From contig CAMQGK010000637.1 in the NCBI GenBank assembly GCA_947000775.1, positions 16,932,501 through 16,996,500 on the forward strand: 64,000 bases of DNA, read 5' to 3'. The notes under the pieces were generated by a model that had not been told where the DNA came from, made no database searches, and worked only from the letters and a program-made list of their open reading frames with translations. A program made the translations under genes and the position numbers. This DNA comes from Pterois miles. Taxonomy: Eukaryota > Chordata > Actinopteri > Perciformes > Scorpaenidae. Position 1 is the first letter of the stretch; the number at the start of each line of letters is the position of its first letter. Of this stretch, positions 36,951 through 47,794 are shown in pieces.

Positions 36951-37305
36951 TAGGGGTCCCCAGGGGGCCCCCATTGGGGGCTCAGGCTGGAGGGAGTTGG
37001 CTTGGGAACCGGAGGGTCACCGGTTCAAGTCCCGACATGGACCAAAAACTGAGTGTGAACTGGTAGCTGGAGAGGTGCCAGTTTACCTCTTGGGCACTGC
37101 CGAGGTGCCCCTGAGCAAGGCACCAAACCCCCAACTGCTCGGGGCCTTGTCAGGAGCAGCCCCCTCCTCTGACACCTTCTCCATTAATGATGTATGTGTG
37201 TTTCAGGTCTGCATGTACCATGTATGAGTTTAACAGAGTGTAAATTGAATTTCCCCAATGTGGGACTAATAAAGGTAGATCTTCTTCTTCTTCTTCTTCT
37301 TCTTA
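36951..37305 (+). mobile_element. tRNA-derived SINE (family E), second plus-strand copy
   Basis: The same body and tail as the 34.1-kb copy, ending GGGACTAATAAAGGTAGA and a (CTT) run to 37304. The head region before the B box is altered (CCCCAGGGGGCCCCCATTGGGGG), so the 5' end is rearranged or was captured from elsewhere. Confidence 0.8.
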
Positions 37306-37479
37306 AAGTTGGATAACCAGCAGTGACTTTAGCTACTATAGTCTACATCGAAGAACTGTGACTATTTCTCAGACCAGCTCCATTGGACAGAGTATAAGTT
37401 GTCCATCGAGTGGGAGAAGATCTTATTGGAAGAGTGGCTGACTTTGTTCTACAGGCCTCACTAACTGTAGTATCAGTTT

Positions 37480-37895
37480 TTAGGACACACTATACTATGA
37501 CCATTTTTGATGACATACTCTCCTTTTTTGACATTTTATTAGTTTTTTTCATCTTTATAGGCATATTATACTATGACATTTTTATGGCATACTTTACTAT
37601 GACTTTTTAATGGCTTTTTTATAACACTGTAATATTATTTTATGACTACCAGAAAAACTACTATTGCTACAAAGACAATTACTACTAGTTCCACATTTTT
37701 ATGATTTTTTATGGCATGCCGTATTGTTTATGGCATACTATGCTATGACTTTTTTTTTTTTATATTTTTACGATGTACTACATTATTTATTTACGGTATA
37801 CCGTGCAATGATTTTTTCATTTTTTAAACATTCTGCATTATGATAGTATAATGTTTTATGACATACTGTGACATTTTTTATGACACACTACCCAT
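37480..37895 (+). repeat. degenerate tandem repeat (TATGAC / GGCATACT type)
   Basis: Irregular repeats of CATACTATACTATGAC followed by a TTTTTATGG run recur about every 40-60 bases (ACACACTATACTATGACC, GCATATTATACTATGAC, GGCATACTTTACTATGAC, GGCATACTATGCTATGAC). This is an old minisatellite; the 66-codon frame in it is not a gene. Confidence 0.65.
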
Positions 37896-38694
37896 CCATC
37901 CATGCATCTGCAACTGCTTAGTCGGCATGGAAATCTCTCCATAGTAAGTAATTCATATCTACTGGCATTTGCTCGTCCATGGGCTTTTTTGTCACATTAT
38001 TTACACATTTGTTTTGCTCTGCATCAGGGCATATATATGTGCAGTCCACAAATGACAAATTCACTGCAGCATTTATCTACAGTAGCTATCATGGCTACCC
38101 TGTGGTCAAAAACACATATGAACCCGACCCCTTAAATGATGGAAACTACACTCAAGTCAGCATGATTTGCATCTTTTTAAGGATTTTTCAGATCCTATCA
38201 GAGTTTTTTTAATGGTGACCTGTCTCAGAAATGAGGTGCACTAGAAAGTGCAGATTGGGTCTGACTGATATACTGTTACTTTTGTTAGGATACAACAGTC
38301 ATCCTTCTGCTAATGTTAGCTGCAATTTGGCTTTTCAGTGGACCTTTTAAGACCACCACAACCACTGCTGCAATTTCTTTTTCTACATTTATTACATACC
38401 ACGCTACTGCTGATGATGATCATCATCATCCAACAGTTACAGACTTTGAGTCCAACTAATAGCTTACATCAGCGGGGCTGGTAATATCTGCCAATTTTAG
38501 CTTTTGCCGCCATTACATAGATTGTCCACCAGAGATTTATTTGTCCATGTGCTGGTCAGTACATATGTTGGTTACAATTTAATAAAAAAGAAATTAAGGA
38601 TCCTTGCCATAAAAGACTTGTGCTTTCATGTTAAAAATATAGTATTTTTTGACTCTCAATTAAGGGATAATGATGATTTTGTTTTGTACTCTTT

Positions 38695-39026
38695 TAAAGG
38701 TACAGTGTGCAGAATCTGGTGTCATCGAGCAGTGAGGTTGCAGACTGAAACTGATTGAAACTTCTCCCATGTGCCAAATGTGTAGGAGAACTAGAGTAAC
38801 CAATGTGAAAATGTGAAAAAGCAAATGGCCCTTTCTAGAGAGGTGTTTGGTTTGTCCGTTCTGGGCTGCTAGGAACATGGTGGTCTGCCCTGTGAAAAGA
38901 GGACTTGCTCAGTATGTGGATATAAATGGCTCATTCTAAGGTAATGAAAACACCATAATTCTTACTTTCAGGTGATTATACACTAAAGGAAATATGCCCC
39001 CTTAAATGTTACACATTGTTCCTTTA
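38695..39026 (-). mobile_element. MITE family B, copy 3
   Basis: Starts TAAAGGTACAGTGTGCAGAATC and ends TGTTACACATTGTTCCTTTA (inverted termini). The interior is the reverse of copies 1 and 2: GTTGCAGACTGAAAC, CCCATGTGCCAAATGTGTAGGAGAACTA, TTCAGGTGATTATACACT. Confidence 0.7.
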
Positions 39027-39147
39027 ATGTTGAATCTTCTGTTAATATCTATTTTTTTGTTGTTATTTTAGGCCTACATATCTGTCCAGGGACTTAAGGT
39101 GGACAATGAATGGCTAAAACCTGGTAGGCTTCATCTCTTCTTGAGTA

Positions 39148-39856
39148 TTTGAGCTGCAGTAGGCAGAAAGTTTTAGTCATCATAATAACCTTTCAGCATA
39201 TTGTAATTCAAGTGTTCTGGGAGAAAACTAGACTTCTGCACCTCTTCATAGCTCTGTTTTCAGGCTTTAAAAAAATCTACCCTGTGAAGGGAGACTCTGG
39301 CCAATCACAGGTCATTTCAGAGAGAGAGTGTGTTCCTAGGCAGCTGTCAATCACTCACAAACTCAAACCAAAGGTCAAACCAGGCAGCGCTGATCAAATA
39401 TGGATCAATATTCTATTACTGTGAACATCTTGTAGTGTACTGTTTGGCTGTAAAATGAAGATTTTGCTCCGGCCAGTGGGAGGAGCTTGGCCTGTTATTT
39501 CCTCAGCTGATCTCAACATGGCTGCCGGGTTGCAAGTTTTCTCATTTTACAGATGAACAGTAACTACAGGATGCTTCTGGAAATATTTGATCTGAGAAAT
39601 AGGCATTACAGTAACAGATCAGCTGCGTAGTTTGACCATGTGACCAGAGTTCATAAGTGATTGACAGCTGGGCTCTTATTGGTTGTTTTCCTCCGGTCTG
39701 TGAAATCTTGCAGATGCCATCAGGAGCACCAAAGACTGATGATGATGATTTTCTTCGGATTACCTGTCTCATGCACTACTGTCAGGATATGTGACTGTTT
39801 TATAAAAAAATTTAATTTGTAATCATTTTTTGCTCCAATTCTACCTACTTTAATAT
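39148..39856 (+). mobile_element. dispersed element family A, copy 3, with an internal inverted segment
   Basis: Starts GAGCTGCAGTAGGCAGA and ends TTCTACCTACTTTAAT, imperfect inverted termini. Between the GAGAGAGTGTGTTCCT block and the CTCAACATGGCTGCCGGG block lies an extra segment (about 39342-39462) in opposite orientation: CAGCTGTCAATCACTCACAAACTC...GATCAAATATGGATCAATATTC...CTTGTAGTGTACTGTTTGGC, the reverse complement of the element's own distal part. Confidence 0.7.
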
Positions 39857-40149
39857 TATTTATGCATTGTCCCTGTTCAAAAAAAATGTTAGAAGTTAGC
39901 ATGTGCAACGACATGTCAACTAATTCATTAAAAATAAGTTTCTTTTCACAATTTTGCCAATGTAGTGTGAAAAAGGTATACAGGGTCACAGTATATGTCC
40001 TTGAATAATCCCTATAGAGATACTTTAAGAGTGAGCTATGGCAGCTCGTCGCCACAGGGATGTAACCTGGCTGCAGCTTCAGAAATAAGAGGCCCCTTGT
40101 AACCTAATCGATTGCCGAGCTGAGAGGCAGACTGGGTCCACACACTGTG

Positions 40150-40437
40150 ATCGGTTTCTCTGTGTCAGACCAATTTCCCAGAATAGCAACCCGGGCGGGC
40201 TGTCTGCCGCTCTGCTGTGCTCTCTCTGCTCCGGAGGAGATGGAGGAGGAAGTCAGTGGTGGATTTAACAACTGTTGCTTTTGCTGCTGCTGCTGCTGCT
40301 GCGGAACAAAACTATCGTTCAGTCCGCGCTGCGTGGCGCATGTCGGGCTCCAATAATGAAGTCTATTCCAAACCGAGACATTGAGTCGGGATCAGTGTGC
40401 AAGTTCATGGGATTATATGAACTCCTACGTGTTTAAG
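40150..40437 (+). other. ikzf2: candidate 5' leader exon A (start uncertain)
   Basis: CG-rich sequence runs up to a good donor, AAG|GTAAAT, at 40437/40438. A short upstream ATG at 40417 reads seven codons into the donor. If joined to the exon at 43057 it continues for five codons (HPQKT) and stops at TGA 43072-43074, two bases before the main ATG, so it would be a short upstream ORF and not the protein start. The 5' edge is a guess from composition. No transcript evidence is available. Confidence 0.35.
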
Positions 40438-41420
40438 GTAAATAAGAAACAGAGCGAGAGGAACACAAGCGCATGAATCGCTTTCCTGTGTTAACCGTTT
40501 GTGTCGCTGCTTTAACGGAGCCATGCGATACGATTGAAGCTCCAGACGCTTCAGAGCTGCTGGGGGCGCATGTCTGCGGCAAAGGCAGACAAGGAGCGTC
40601 TGTCTGATGAATGGAGAGCCAGACGGGCTCTGCTGTAGACTACTGCGGTGATCGGATAACCTGTTGAATTGCAGCTGTCAGTCAGCTCCAAGCCACGCAG
40701 GCGACGCAGACAGCAGCGAAATCACTTAAAACACGAGGCGCGTTTGTCACAATAACAACAAAACTGGCTGCGCGTTTGTTTGCTTTTTTTTTTTCTTCAG
40801 AGATGCAATGTTTAAATGTCCTCACGGCTTAACCTTTCTGTGCATCAGTTCTCTTGTTGCTGCAGACATATTAGGCTACCTAAAGTAGGAAGTAGTAACA
40901 CATATGAATCAATAAAGGGATAATAATTATTTTAATTACTGAAATATCTGCCATATTATTGGTTGCAATGCCCATTGAAGGTAGGGACATATCTGCCATC
41001 TGAACAGCAGTTAATACGCGTGAGGATCTGCCGGTCCGACCTTGAGTCACATCTCCACACTGCCTGTCTGCCCACGGATTTCCAGTGTCTTGGTTGTTGA
41101 AAATAGCTTGGCTGCTCCCTGCCGCTATGGCTAATTCCTTAGGAACCGGTGGATCCAGTTTGATCCATCCCTCTCTTTCTTTCCCTTCACCAACTTGTTG
41201 AGTCTTCCCCCCCTCGGTGTTCCTACTGTAACAAAAAAAAGTGCGCTGTCTGTGACTCGGCTCGCAGCTGTACGACTTGTGAAGAAATATGTCGCAAGTT
41301 TGGATCCAGAGAGAACAGAGCTCGATGGGACGGTGTCGCGTTTAAAGTGGAAAACTCGACGGGACGCGCGTAGAAGAGGCTTTGACGCACCAACAGTCAC
41401 CTGTAGGACACTTTACTGTA
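40150..41420 (+). promoter_or_regulatory. ikzf2: CpG-rich promoter / transcription start region of the ikzf2-like gene
   Basis: Base composition changes sharply here. CG dinucleotides are rare across most of the preceding 40 kb but dense at about 40180-40760 and again at 41010-41420, the usual look of an unmethylated vertebrate promoter. It lies about 2-3 kb upstream of the first coding exon (ATG at 43076) on the same strand. Two good splice donors (40438 and 41649) end candidate leader exons inside or just after it. A short CTG run is at about 40281-40300. I see no obvious TATA box. That it is the gene's promoter is inferred from composition and position. Confidence 0.6.
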
Positions 41421-41648
41421 GATGCGCTGCTCCGAAACTTTTCTCTGCTTTCCTGAACCTGCTGCTCAGATTAATTACCACACGTTGCCTTCATTAGACT
41501 GCTATTGCTTACCTTTCATACATGTGTGAGAGATCACTAATTTTGACTTTTTTGTGTCATTAAAGGGAGGTGGAGACATCTTACCACCCCCTCCCTCCGT
41601 CCTTGACTGAAGTTACCAACTGATTTTGCACAGGGGAGACGCTCACAG
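41100..41648 (+). other. ikzf2: candidate 5' leader exon B (start uncertain)
   Basis: A second GC-rich block ends in a strong donor, CACAG|GTAATT, at 41648/41649. The 100-codon frame starting at 41195 has arginine-rich, low-complexity content and no recognisable domain, so I treat it as leader sequence. With exon A this suggests two alternative first exons, which is common in Ikaros-family genes. The 5' boundary cannot be set from sequence. Confidence 0.35.
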
Positions 41649-43056
41649 GTAATTATATCAATCCACCTTTTTTCTATGTATTACACGCTACTTTCTTGTT
41701 TTGCTTTCAAGTTTCACTCCCAGTTGAAGCTTATCATGTAGAAACAACCTCAATCTAAAACACATGGCTTTCCAACTTTCTGCCAGTCAAGTTTCCTCCA
41801 GATGGGAGTTAAATGAAGAGCTCAGATCATTAAGGACATTGTGGCTGGATTGCCATCATCTTTGTTATACTGATAGCTCAGTATAAGCAAAAGAAAAAAG
41901 TTTCTGCTATGACACCTTTGAGTTTTTGATTGTTTTAATGAAAGGGTTACGCTGTATGTTCTTCAAGGAAGCCAACATGTGCTGTGGCATAATAGATGTT
42001 TGTTGAGTGATCCGACTCAGTATTTAATTAGATGTTAATAAACTCTATTCATATTTTCTCTGATGCAATGCTCCTCCAGCTTCATAATGATCATAACACA
42101 CTTACTTTATGTGTGTTGACTTTAACAGAGCTTCTGCACGGGCTGAGGGATACAAATGGACTGACATTTTAATTAGCAATTCATCAAAATTAGATTATTA
42201 TTTACCACTTCCTCAAAGATGCCTGCTGACACCATGTTTTATTGACATGCCCAGAAATGTTCAGCAGACATGTGAAGTTTGTGTTAAAGCGTATCTCTCC
42301 ACAGTTCAATGCCTCGTATTTCACTTTATGTTAATGCTATTTATTGTGTTAGTCAGTCTAAAACCACTTTTGCACAAAATGTAACCTGAATTTAGTGATT
42401 TAATTTCCCCCATTTTTTTAATTCGAAACGATGCCGCCATTACTGTGTTATTGTAATGAATGGGTGTATTTTTATATTTTCTTTTGCCTGTTTTAAATTT
42501 AAAAAATCAGTTGCATCTTTTCTGAGTCAATAAAAGCTGGGTCTCATACATGATATACAAACCGTAATTGGGTAAAATGCAGAAAATGGAGAGACAGTGC
42601 CAGCTTTAATTTAAATTCTACACCATTTTTTTAATAGAGAACATGAAACTAAAATGCGGCTATTCACACATTTAAAATAGTTCGTAGGTTAGCTTGCTAA
42701 ATATATGACGACTCCTCTAATAAGCAAACTGCACAGACCGGAGTCTCTGTGGTGATGCACCCCTGTGCGCTGGAACCCATGCATCTGAAGCTGCTTAGCA
42801 ACCTTTAATTCGAGATTTAATATGTTTTAAAAGTAATTAATAGTCTACAGCTTTGTAATGTGTGTATGAATACCTGATCAAGGTTGTCTCTGAAGGTGCA
42901 TGTCATTGTTGCATGCTTATAAAGACACAGAGCTCAGGTTGCACAGCTTTTGAGATACACGCATTTGGTTTAACAAGAAATGCGTATATTATGCAAAAAA
43001 TCTTTCGGTTATAGTAATGTAAAAGTGGCAATAATATATATTTTTATTCCCTGCAG
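41649..43056 (+). other. intron after the leader exons, nothing else recognised
   Basis: AT-rich, no repeats matched elsewhere in the window. It ends in the acceptor at 43056. Confidence 0.6.
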
Positions 43057-43075
43057 CACCCCCAAAAAACTTGAA

Positions 43076-43103
43076 ATGGAGGCTCCCGATGGCTACTGTG
43101 CTA
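43076..43103 (+). CDS. ikzf2: Helios-like Ikaros-family protein, first coding exon (residues 1-9)
   Basis: The exon runs from acceptor CCCTGCAG|CACCCC (exon base 43057) to donor CTA|GTAAGT (after 43103). It holds a 19-base leader, then ATG in good Kozak context (GAAATGG), and encodes MEAPDGYCA plus one base (phase 1). This resembles the N-terminus of vertebrate Helios, METEAIDGYITC, which, as I recall, also sits on a very short first coding exon. The single A at the donor combines with GT at 52355 to give Ser. The match is short, but start, splice sites, phase and downstream continuity agree. It is too short to be found by length alone. Confidence 0.75.
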
Positions 43104-44053
43104 GTAAGTCCTCATATTGCTTACACGCTACATTCAATATACATTTGCTACCCATATTTTACACGCGGAGATTATGCAGAATATAGGAATGTGTGTCTTT
43201 GTTGTGTTATACCGATTATGGTGAGAATGATGACAACGACTCCGTCTGCGTGTTATTGTGCTATTGGACTTTTACATCATTAACTTCTTTTGACTTTCAC
43301 CTCTTCCAAGTTTTTGTTACAACACTGAAACAAAAAAAAACAAAAACAACACAAACATATCTTTTGCAATCACAACACCATAAACATTTCAAGGGATTTT
43401 CCCCGAGTGCAGCCTTTTAGAGAAAACGCTGTGTTACCAACATCCTGTTGAATGCAGCAGATACTGGATATGCACTTTGTGGTGCTCCATTGCCCTTTGC
43501 TGGTTTCCTTTGGGCAGGTCTCATGAATACATCTCTAGCTTCCCCCCCATATTGTGCTTTGGTATGCAGAGCTTAAAAAACAGGTAGCATGTTGTTTGTG
43601 ACATCAGTGGGGATTTTAGGTCTCCGTTGGGGGTTTGTGCTTATAGGAACACTTGGCAGGCGGGGTAGGGGTGGTGGTGGAAGAAGAAATGGAGGCTCCT
43701 CCTCTCCCTGTCCATCTGTGGGTCGCTTCTGAGATGACACATTAGGAACAAATAATAGTCTGCTCCGGAAAACACACTAATTTGTGGAATGCAGCAGTTT
43801 GCCCTACTACTTACTATCTGCTCAATACATTAGTTAGGCTGACTGTGAGACAATATTTAAGTCAAACATCACACAGCATCATAATCTTGCATATACACAC
43901 ACTAGTATACCCAACTCCACTAAATGCTTCGTTTCCCTCTTATATGAAAACATGTTCTTATACTCACCGCCATAGACCACACAAGTATGCTCTCTATCAT
44001 CATGTCCTGTACTCACACAACACCGTATATGTAAAAAGCAAAACTAGTATATA
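43104..44053 (+). other. start of the 9.25-kb intron
   Basis: Nothing recognisable apart from a GC-richer patch at 43630-43730 (GGCAGGCGGGGTAGGGGTGGTGGTGG) of unknown meaning. Confidence 0.5.
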
Positions 44054-44361
44054 CTTTATCCGTAACTGCTTATCCGATTCAGGGACGCGGGGGGCTGGAG
44101 CTGCTGACATCGGGTAAGGCAGGGTACACCCTGGACAGGTCGCCAGACCAGACACATAGAGATAGACAACCATTCACACTCACATCCACACCTACAATGA
44201 CATCAATAATGTCTGACTGTGGGAGGAAGCCGGAGAACCTGGAGAAAACCCATATTAATACAGAGAAATCATGCAAACTCCACACAGAAAAACCCCAAGT
44301 CGGATTCGAACCTTTGACCCTCTTGCTGTGACGTGACAGTGCTAACTACTGGAGCCCCCTG
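44054..44361 (-). mobile_element. tRNA-derived SINE with LINE-like tail (family D, copy 2)
   Basis: This is a reverse-oriented copy of the 10.4 kb SINE. On the plus strand it runs from the tail (TATCCGATTCAGGGACGCGG) through TACACCCTGGACAGGTCGCC to the tRNA-like head (complement of the B box, GATTCGAACC, at about 44304). It is more diverged than the other copies and lies in the 9-kb intron. Confidence 0.85.
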
Positions 44362-45044
44362 AAATAGTACGTCAAAGAAAAATATGTGACAAACAAGATA
44401 AAAGCTTGTTCAAACTGCGCGTGAAGGAGCGCATATAAAGTTAGTGCAAAGACATGAGTGGGGTCAAATCACCCCTTGGAGCACAAATTGAGGCACAGAT
44501 GCGTCAACGCAAGCCAGAAAATACTCCGCTTGATTGGCCAATTTATTTTATGGTTGAGACTGACAGAGCTCTGAGTTCAATAGGCTCAACATGCAGTGTT
44601 TGAAAACTGGTGACCAGTGTCATTTCAGCTCATTACAGCAAGGCTGAACTTCTCTCCTACTCATAATACCATTCAGCGACGAAGTCATAGCTCTTGTAAA
44701 AGATGTTCATTGGGTGATGACTTTTCATCTTTAATGTGATGTTATCCAAAAGATTTGGGGGTGGGTATTATTTTTCATCACTGAAATTAAGGTTTCAGGT
44801 TTGCCTAATTATACATATGCCAATAAAACAGAAGGCCACAGGTGTGCTTCAGGACTGAACGCTTTAGTTTTCATATTTCACTTGCATTCAGCCATAGAAA
44901 GGACTGTATGAGGGGGAAACATTCTTCACAGCACCACAAGCCAAACCCGATAATGTTCGTCATGCATGTCCCAATGTTTTTAAGGTAAGGTGTTTGATAT
45001 TGTCTAGATGCAGGTGGCCTATATTTGTGACTTAGCTTTCATCA

Positions 45045-45470
45045 ACATCACATAACAATGACAAATATTGCCCAGAAATGCTCACAGGTACTGCTTTTAG
45101 CATAAAAACTATGGCAAGCCGAAACCCAACAGGCACCAACAGCTGTCAGTGTGTCAGTGTGCTGACTTGACTATGACTTGCTCCAAACTGCATGTGATTA
45201 TCATAAAGTAAAGGGGAGACTTGTGGGTACCCATAGAACCCATTTCATTCACACATCTTAAGGTCAGAGGTCAAGGGACCCCTTTGAAAATGGCCATGCC
45301 AGTTTTTCTTCGCCAAAATTTGTGCAACTTTGAAGTGTTATTTAGCCTCTTTGACATCAAGTTAGCACAACATGGTTAGTACCAATGATTTCTAGATCGG
45401 CTGCATTATTGAAATTAGTAGCATTAAAATGATTTTACGTTATTGCTTTAACTGTTTCAGCCCTAATCTA
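45045..45470 (+). repeat. dispersed repeat family H, copy 2
   Basis: As copy 1 but extending rightwards through GGTCAGAGGTCAAGGGACCCCTTTGAAAATGGCCATGCCAG and a TTTCAGCCCTAATCT end, so the element is at least 420 bp. No coding frame. Confidence 0.65.
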
Positions 45471-45484
45471 TCGTCACTATATGC

Positions 45485-45735
45485 ATCTTCCAATTTTAAC
45501 CCTTGTTTTCAGTTTATGAAAGTTTATTGTAACATTTTGGTTGCTTAAAAATGTCTTATTCAGCGATGTATTTAGCACCACCCTCTTGTTTCACTTGTGG
45601 TTGCAAAAAAAAAAAACAACACAGTGACAGCCAAAAACCAAGATGGCGGAGAGCAAAATGCCAAACTCACTTTCAAAACCGTAGTCCACAAACCAATGGG
45701 TGATGTCATGGTGACTGCTTCCACTTCTAATATAC
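45485..45735 (-). mobile_element. dispersed element family C, copy 3, partial
   Basis: Reverse orientation: TTTATGAAAGTTTATTGTAACATTTTGG, CCAAGATGGCGGAGAGCAAAATGCC, CCACAAACCAATGGGTGATGTCATGGTGACTG. It lacks the distal third of copy 2. Confidence 0.65.
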
Positions 45736-46184
45736 TGCAAGGAAATAAAAAGTTTCAAAAATAAAATTCATGCGAGTTGAACTACAGTTTATGCTCAACA
45801 CACAGGGCCAAAAATATTGTCTGTGTAAGAAAGGATAACAGGATAGTATCTGTGAGTCACAATAGCAGTATGAGACATAGAGCATGACAGTGTAAACCTT
45901 GTATGTGATTGACAATATTTGTAGTTTCATTGCCGGACAACTTACTTACATCTTTGTACAGAACACGCATAAAGGAGAAGGGAAGGTACAATTTCTGAAA
46001 AACTGGAGTGACCTTGCTATTGCACTGACAAAACATGGTGTCCTTAAATGCACAGTTCCTGGATTTGAATGCTCCTTGCAGCACAAAAGTTGATAGCGGT
46101 GCCATTGAGCGGGTCCAAGCTTTGGTTTCAAGAAGGTTGTTTGAAACATTCTTCGTAACCACGTGATTGTGCCAAAGTGTTATT

Positions 46185-46190
<6 letters not shown>

Positions 46191-46256
<66 letters not shown>
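46191..46256. repeat. (CT)n then (CA)n compound microsatellite
   Basis: About 28 CT units followed by 4-5 CA units. The Arg-Glu and Leu-Ser frames are artefacts. Confidence 0.95.
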
Positions 46257-46798
46257 TTATTATTACTCACACACATCATTATACCTTTTCACACAAAAAC
46301 ACACTACTTTTCTCTGTCACACACACCATCATAATACATTACAGTTGCAATCATTTTCTCACATAGATTATTCTACTGTTTTCTTTCATGTCCACTGTCA
46401 TTCTGTCTCACCTGCTCGTTGTCTCATAGATACATCACGATGTTCTTCCTTGTGTCATTTCTCACTTAGATTAGATATCTTCAATCTCATATACACATTT
46501 ACATATCTTGTTTCTACATGAAAGGAGTTAGATGAAGTTATGCTGGTTTCTGGACACCTCATGCGGTTCTAAAATTTTAAATCGAATTTACCTTATTGGT
46601 ATGACTGAAATTACAAATAGCCCTGCCAAAGCATGTTGGACAAGGTTGTGAAACATTCAGAAGAGAAAAGGACCACAAATAGTCTACATTAAATTACTAC
46701 ATTACATACACTAACATACAGTAGACGACACTATACAATGACATTACTACTCATACACAGTATACTGTAATGAAAGAACAAAATGAACAATTTATGTC

Positions 46799-47441
46799 AG
46801 GGATAATGTACAGCGAGCCACTAGCTGTACATTAACGTGCTTATTACACGGCTAATTACCTAAGAAATCATTAATTTTACACACAAACGGTGTGCTAGAG
46901 TCCGAGCCCATAGCAACAGTGTGTTATACATAGCAATGTTCTACAGTCTACTTTTTCTTTATAGTGATCTATCACAATCGAATATTCAACTTGATTCTGA
47001 TTCTGACTCGATTATTGATTTCCTAAGTAAGTAACAGTGTAAGTGGGATAATGTACAGCTTGTGAGTCAGTGTTGTGATGCCTGATGGGGTTTATTTCAC
47101 AACAGTGACCGGCTTGGCGCACCATCCATCCATCCATCCATCCATCCATCCATCCATCGTCAACCACTTATCCCGTTAGGGGTCGCGGGGGGGGGCTGGA
47201 GCCGATCCCAGCTGGCATTGGGCGAAGGCGGGGTTCACCCTGGACAGGTCGCCAGTCCATCACAGGGCACATAGAGACAGACAACCATTCACGGTCACAT
47301 CCACACCTACGGGCAATTTAGAGTTATCAATTAACCTAAACAGCTTGTCTTTAGACGGTGGGAGGAAGCCGGAGTACCCGGAGAAAACCCACGCTTACAC
47401 GGGGAGAACATGCAAACTCCGGCTTGGTGTACATTATCCCT
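46799..47441. mobile_element. TIR element (AGGGATAATGTACA termini) carrying a nested SINE
   Basis: Left end AGGGATAATGTACAGCGAGCC, right end GGCTTGGTGTACATTATCCCTT: inverted repeats of about 21 bp with three mismatches. An internal partial copy (GTGGGATAATGTACAGCTTG) is at about 47045. The SINE at 47121-47420 is inserted next to the right terminus and duplicates part of it. Confidence 0.8.
47121..47420 (-). mobile_element. SINE family D, copy 3, 5'-truncated and nested in a TIR element
   Basis: An (ATCC) run, then CGTCAACCACTTATCCCGTTAG and a body close to copy 1 in reverse orientation; it ends before the tRNA-like head. The flanks duplicate CCGGCTTGG (47109 and 47419), the host element's own terminal sequence. 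High identity to copy 1 suggests recent activity. Confidence 0.85.
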
Positions 47442-47480
47442 TATTTAAACAAATTCTGTAAGATCTTGTAGTTGTGTTGT

Positions 47481-47794
47481 TAGGGATGCACAAATACCAA
47501 TATCAGATCGGATATCAGGCTGATTCTGACTCTAATTGTTGGATCGGGTATCAGTGACAATGGGATTGAACTATTTAATTCAATTCTATGTTTATACACT
47601 ATATACATTATATACTGGAATTGTAGTTCCTGTTTAATTTTTTACTAATATTTTGCTGCATTAAAAAATTTTATACCTGAATTGTAATTGCAATTAATTA
47701 AACACCAGTATCAGATTGGTACTCAGGATGGGCCGATACCTAAAGCCTAGGTATCGTTATTAGAGTAAAAAAAAGTCGAACTGGTGCATCCCTA
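47481..47794. mobile_element. MITE with TAGGGATGCAC termini
   Basis: Begins TAGGGATGCACAAATACCAATATCAG and ends CTGGTGCATCCCTA. The interior has ATCGGATATCAG and GATACC motifs seen in many fish MITEs, and also around 56.4-56.77 kb. Confidence 0.75.

Noticed and set aside
1..40000. spag16 or another neighbour expected upstream of Helios in tetrapods
   Set aside because: No WD40-like or other recognisable exon seen on either strand; cannot be supported.
41195..41497. 100-codon plus frame and 89-codon minus frame in the promoter region
   Set aside because: GC-rich leader sequence lacks stops by composition; no domain, and the plus frame does not reach the donor at 41648.
45857..46521. Frames of poly Arg-Glu or Leu-Ser (114-140 codons)
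   Set aside because: Produced by the CT/GA microsatellite.
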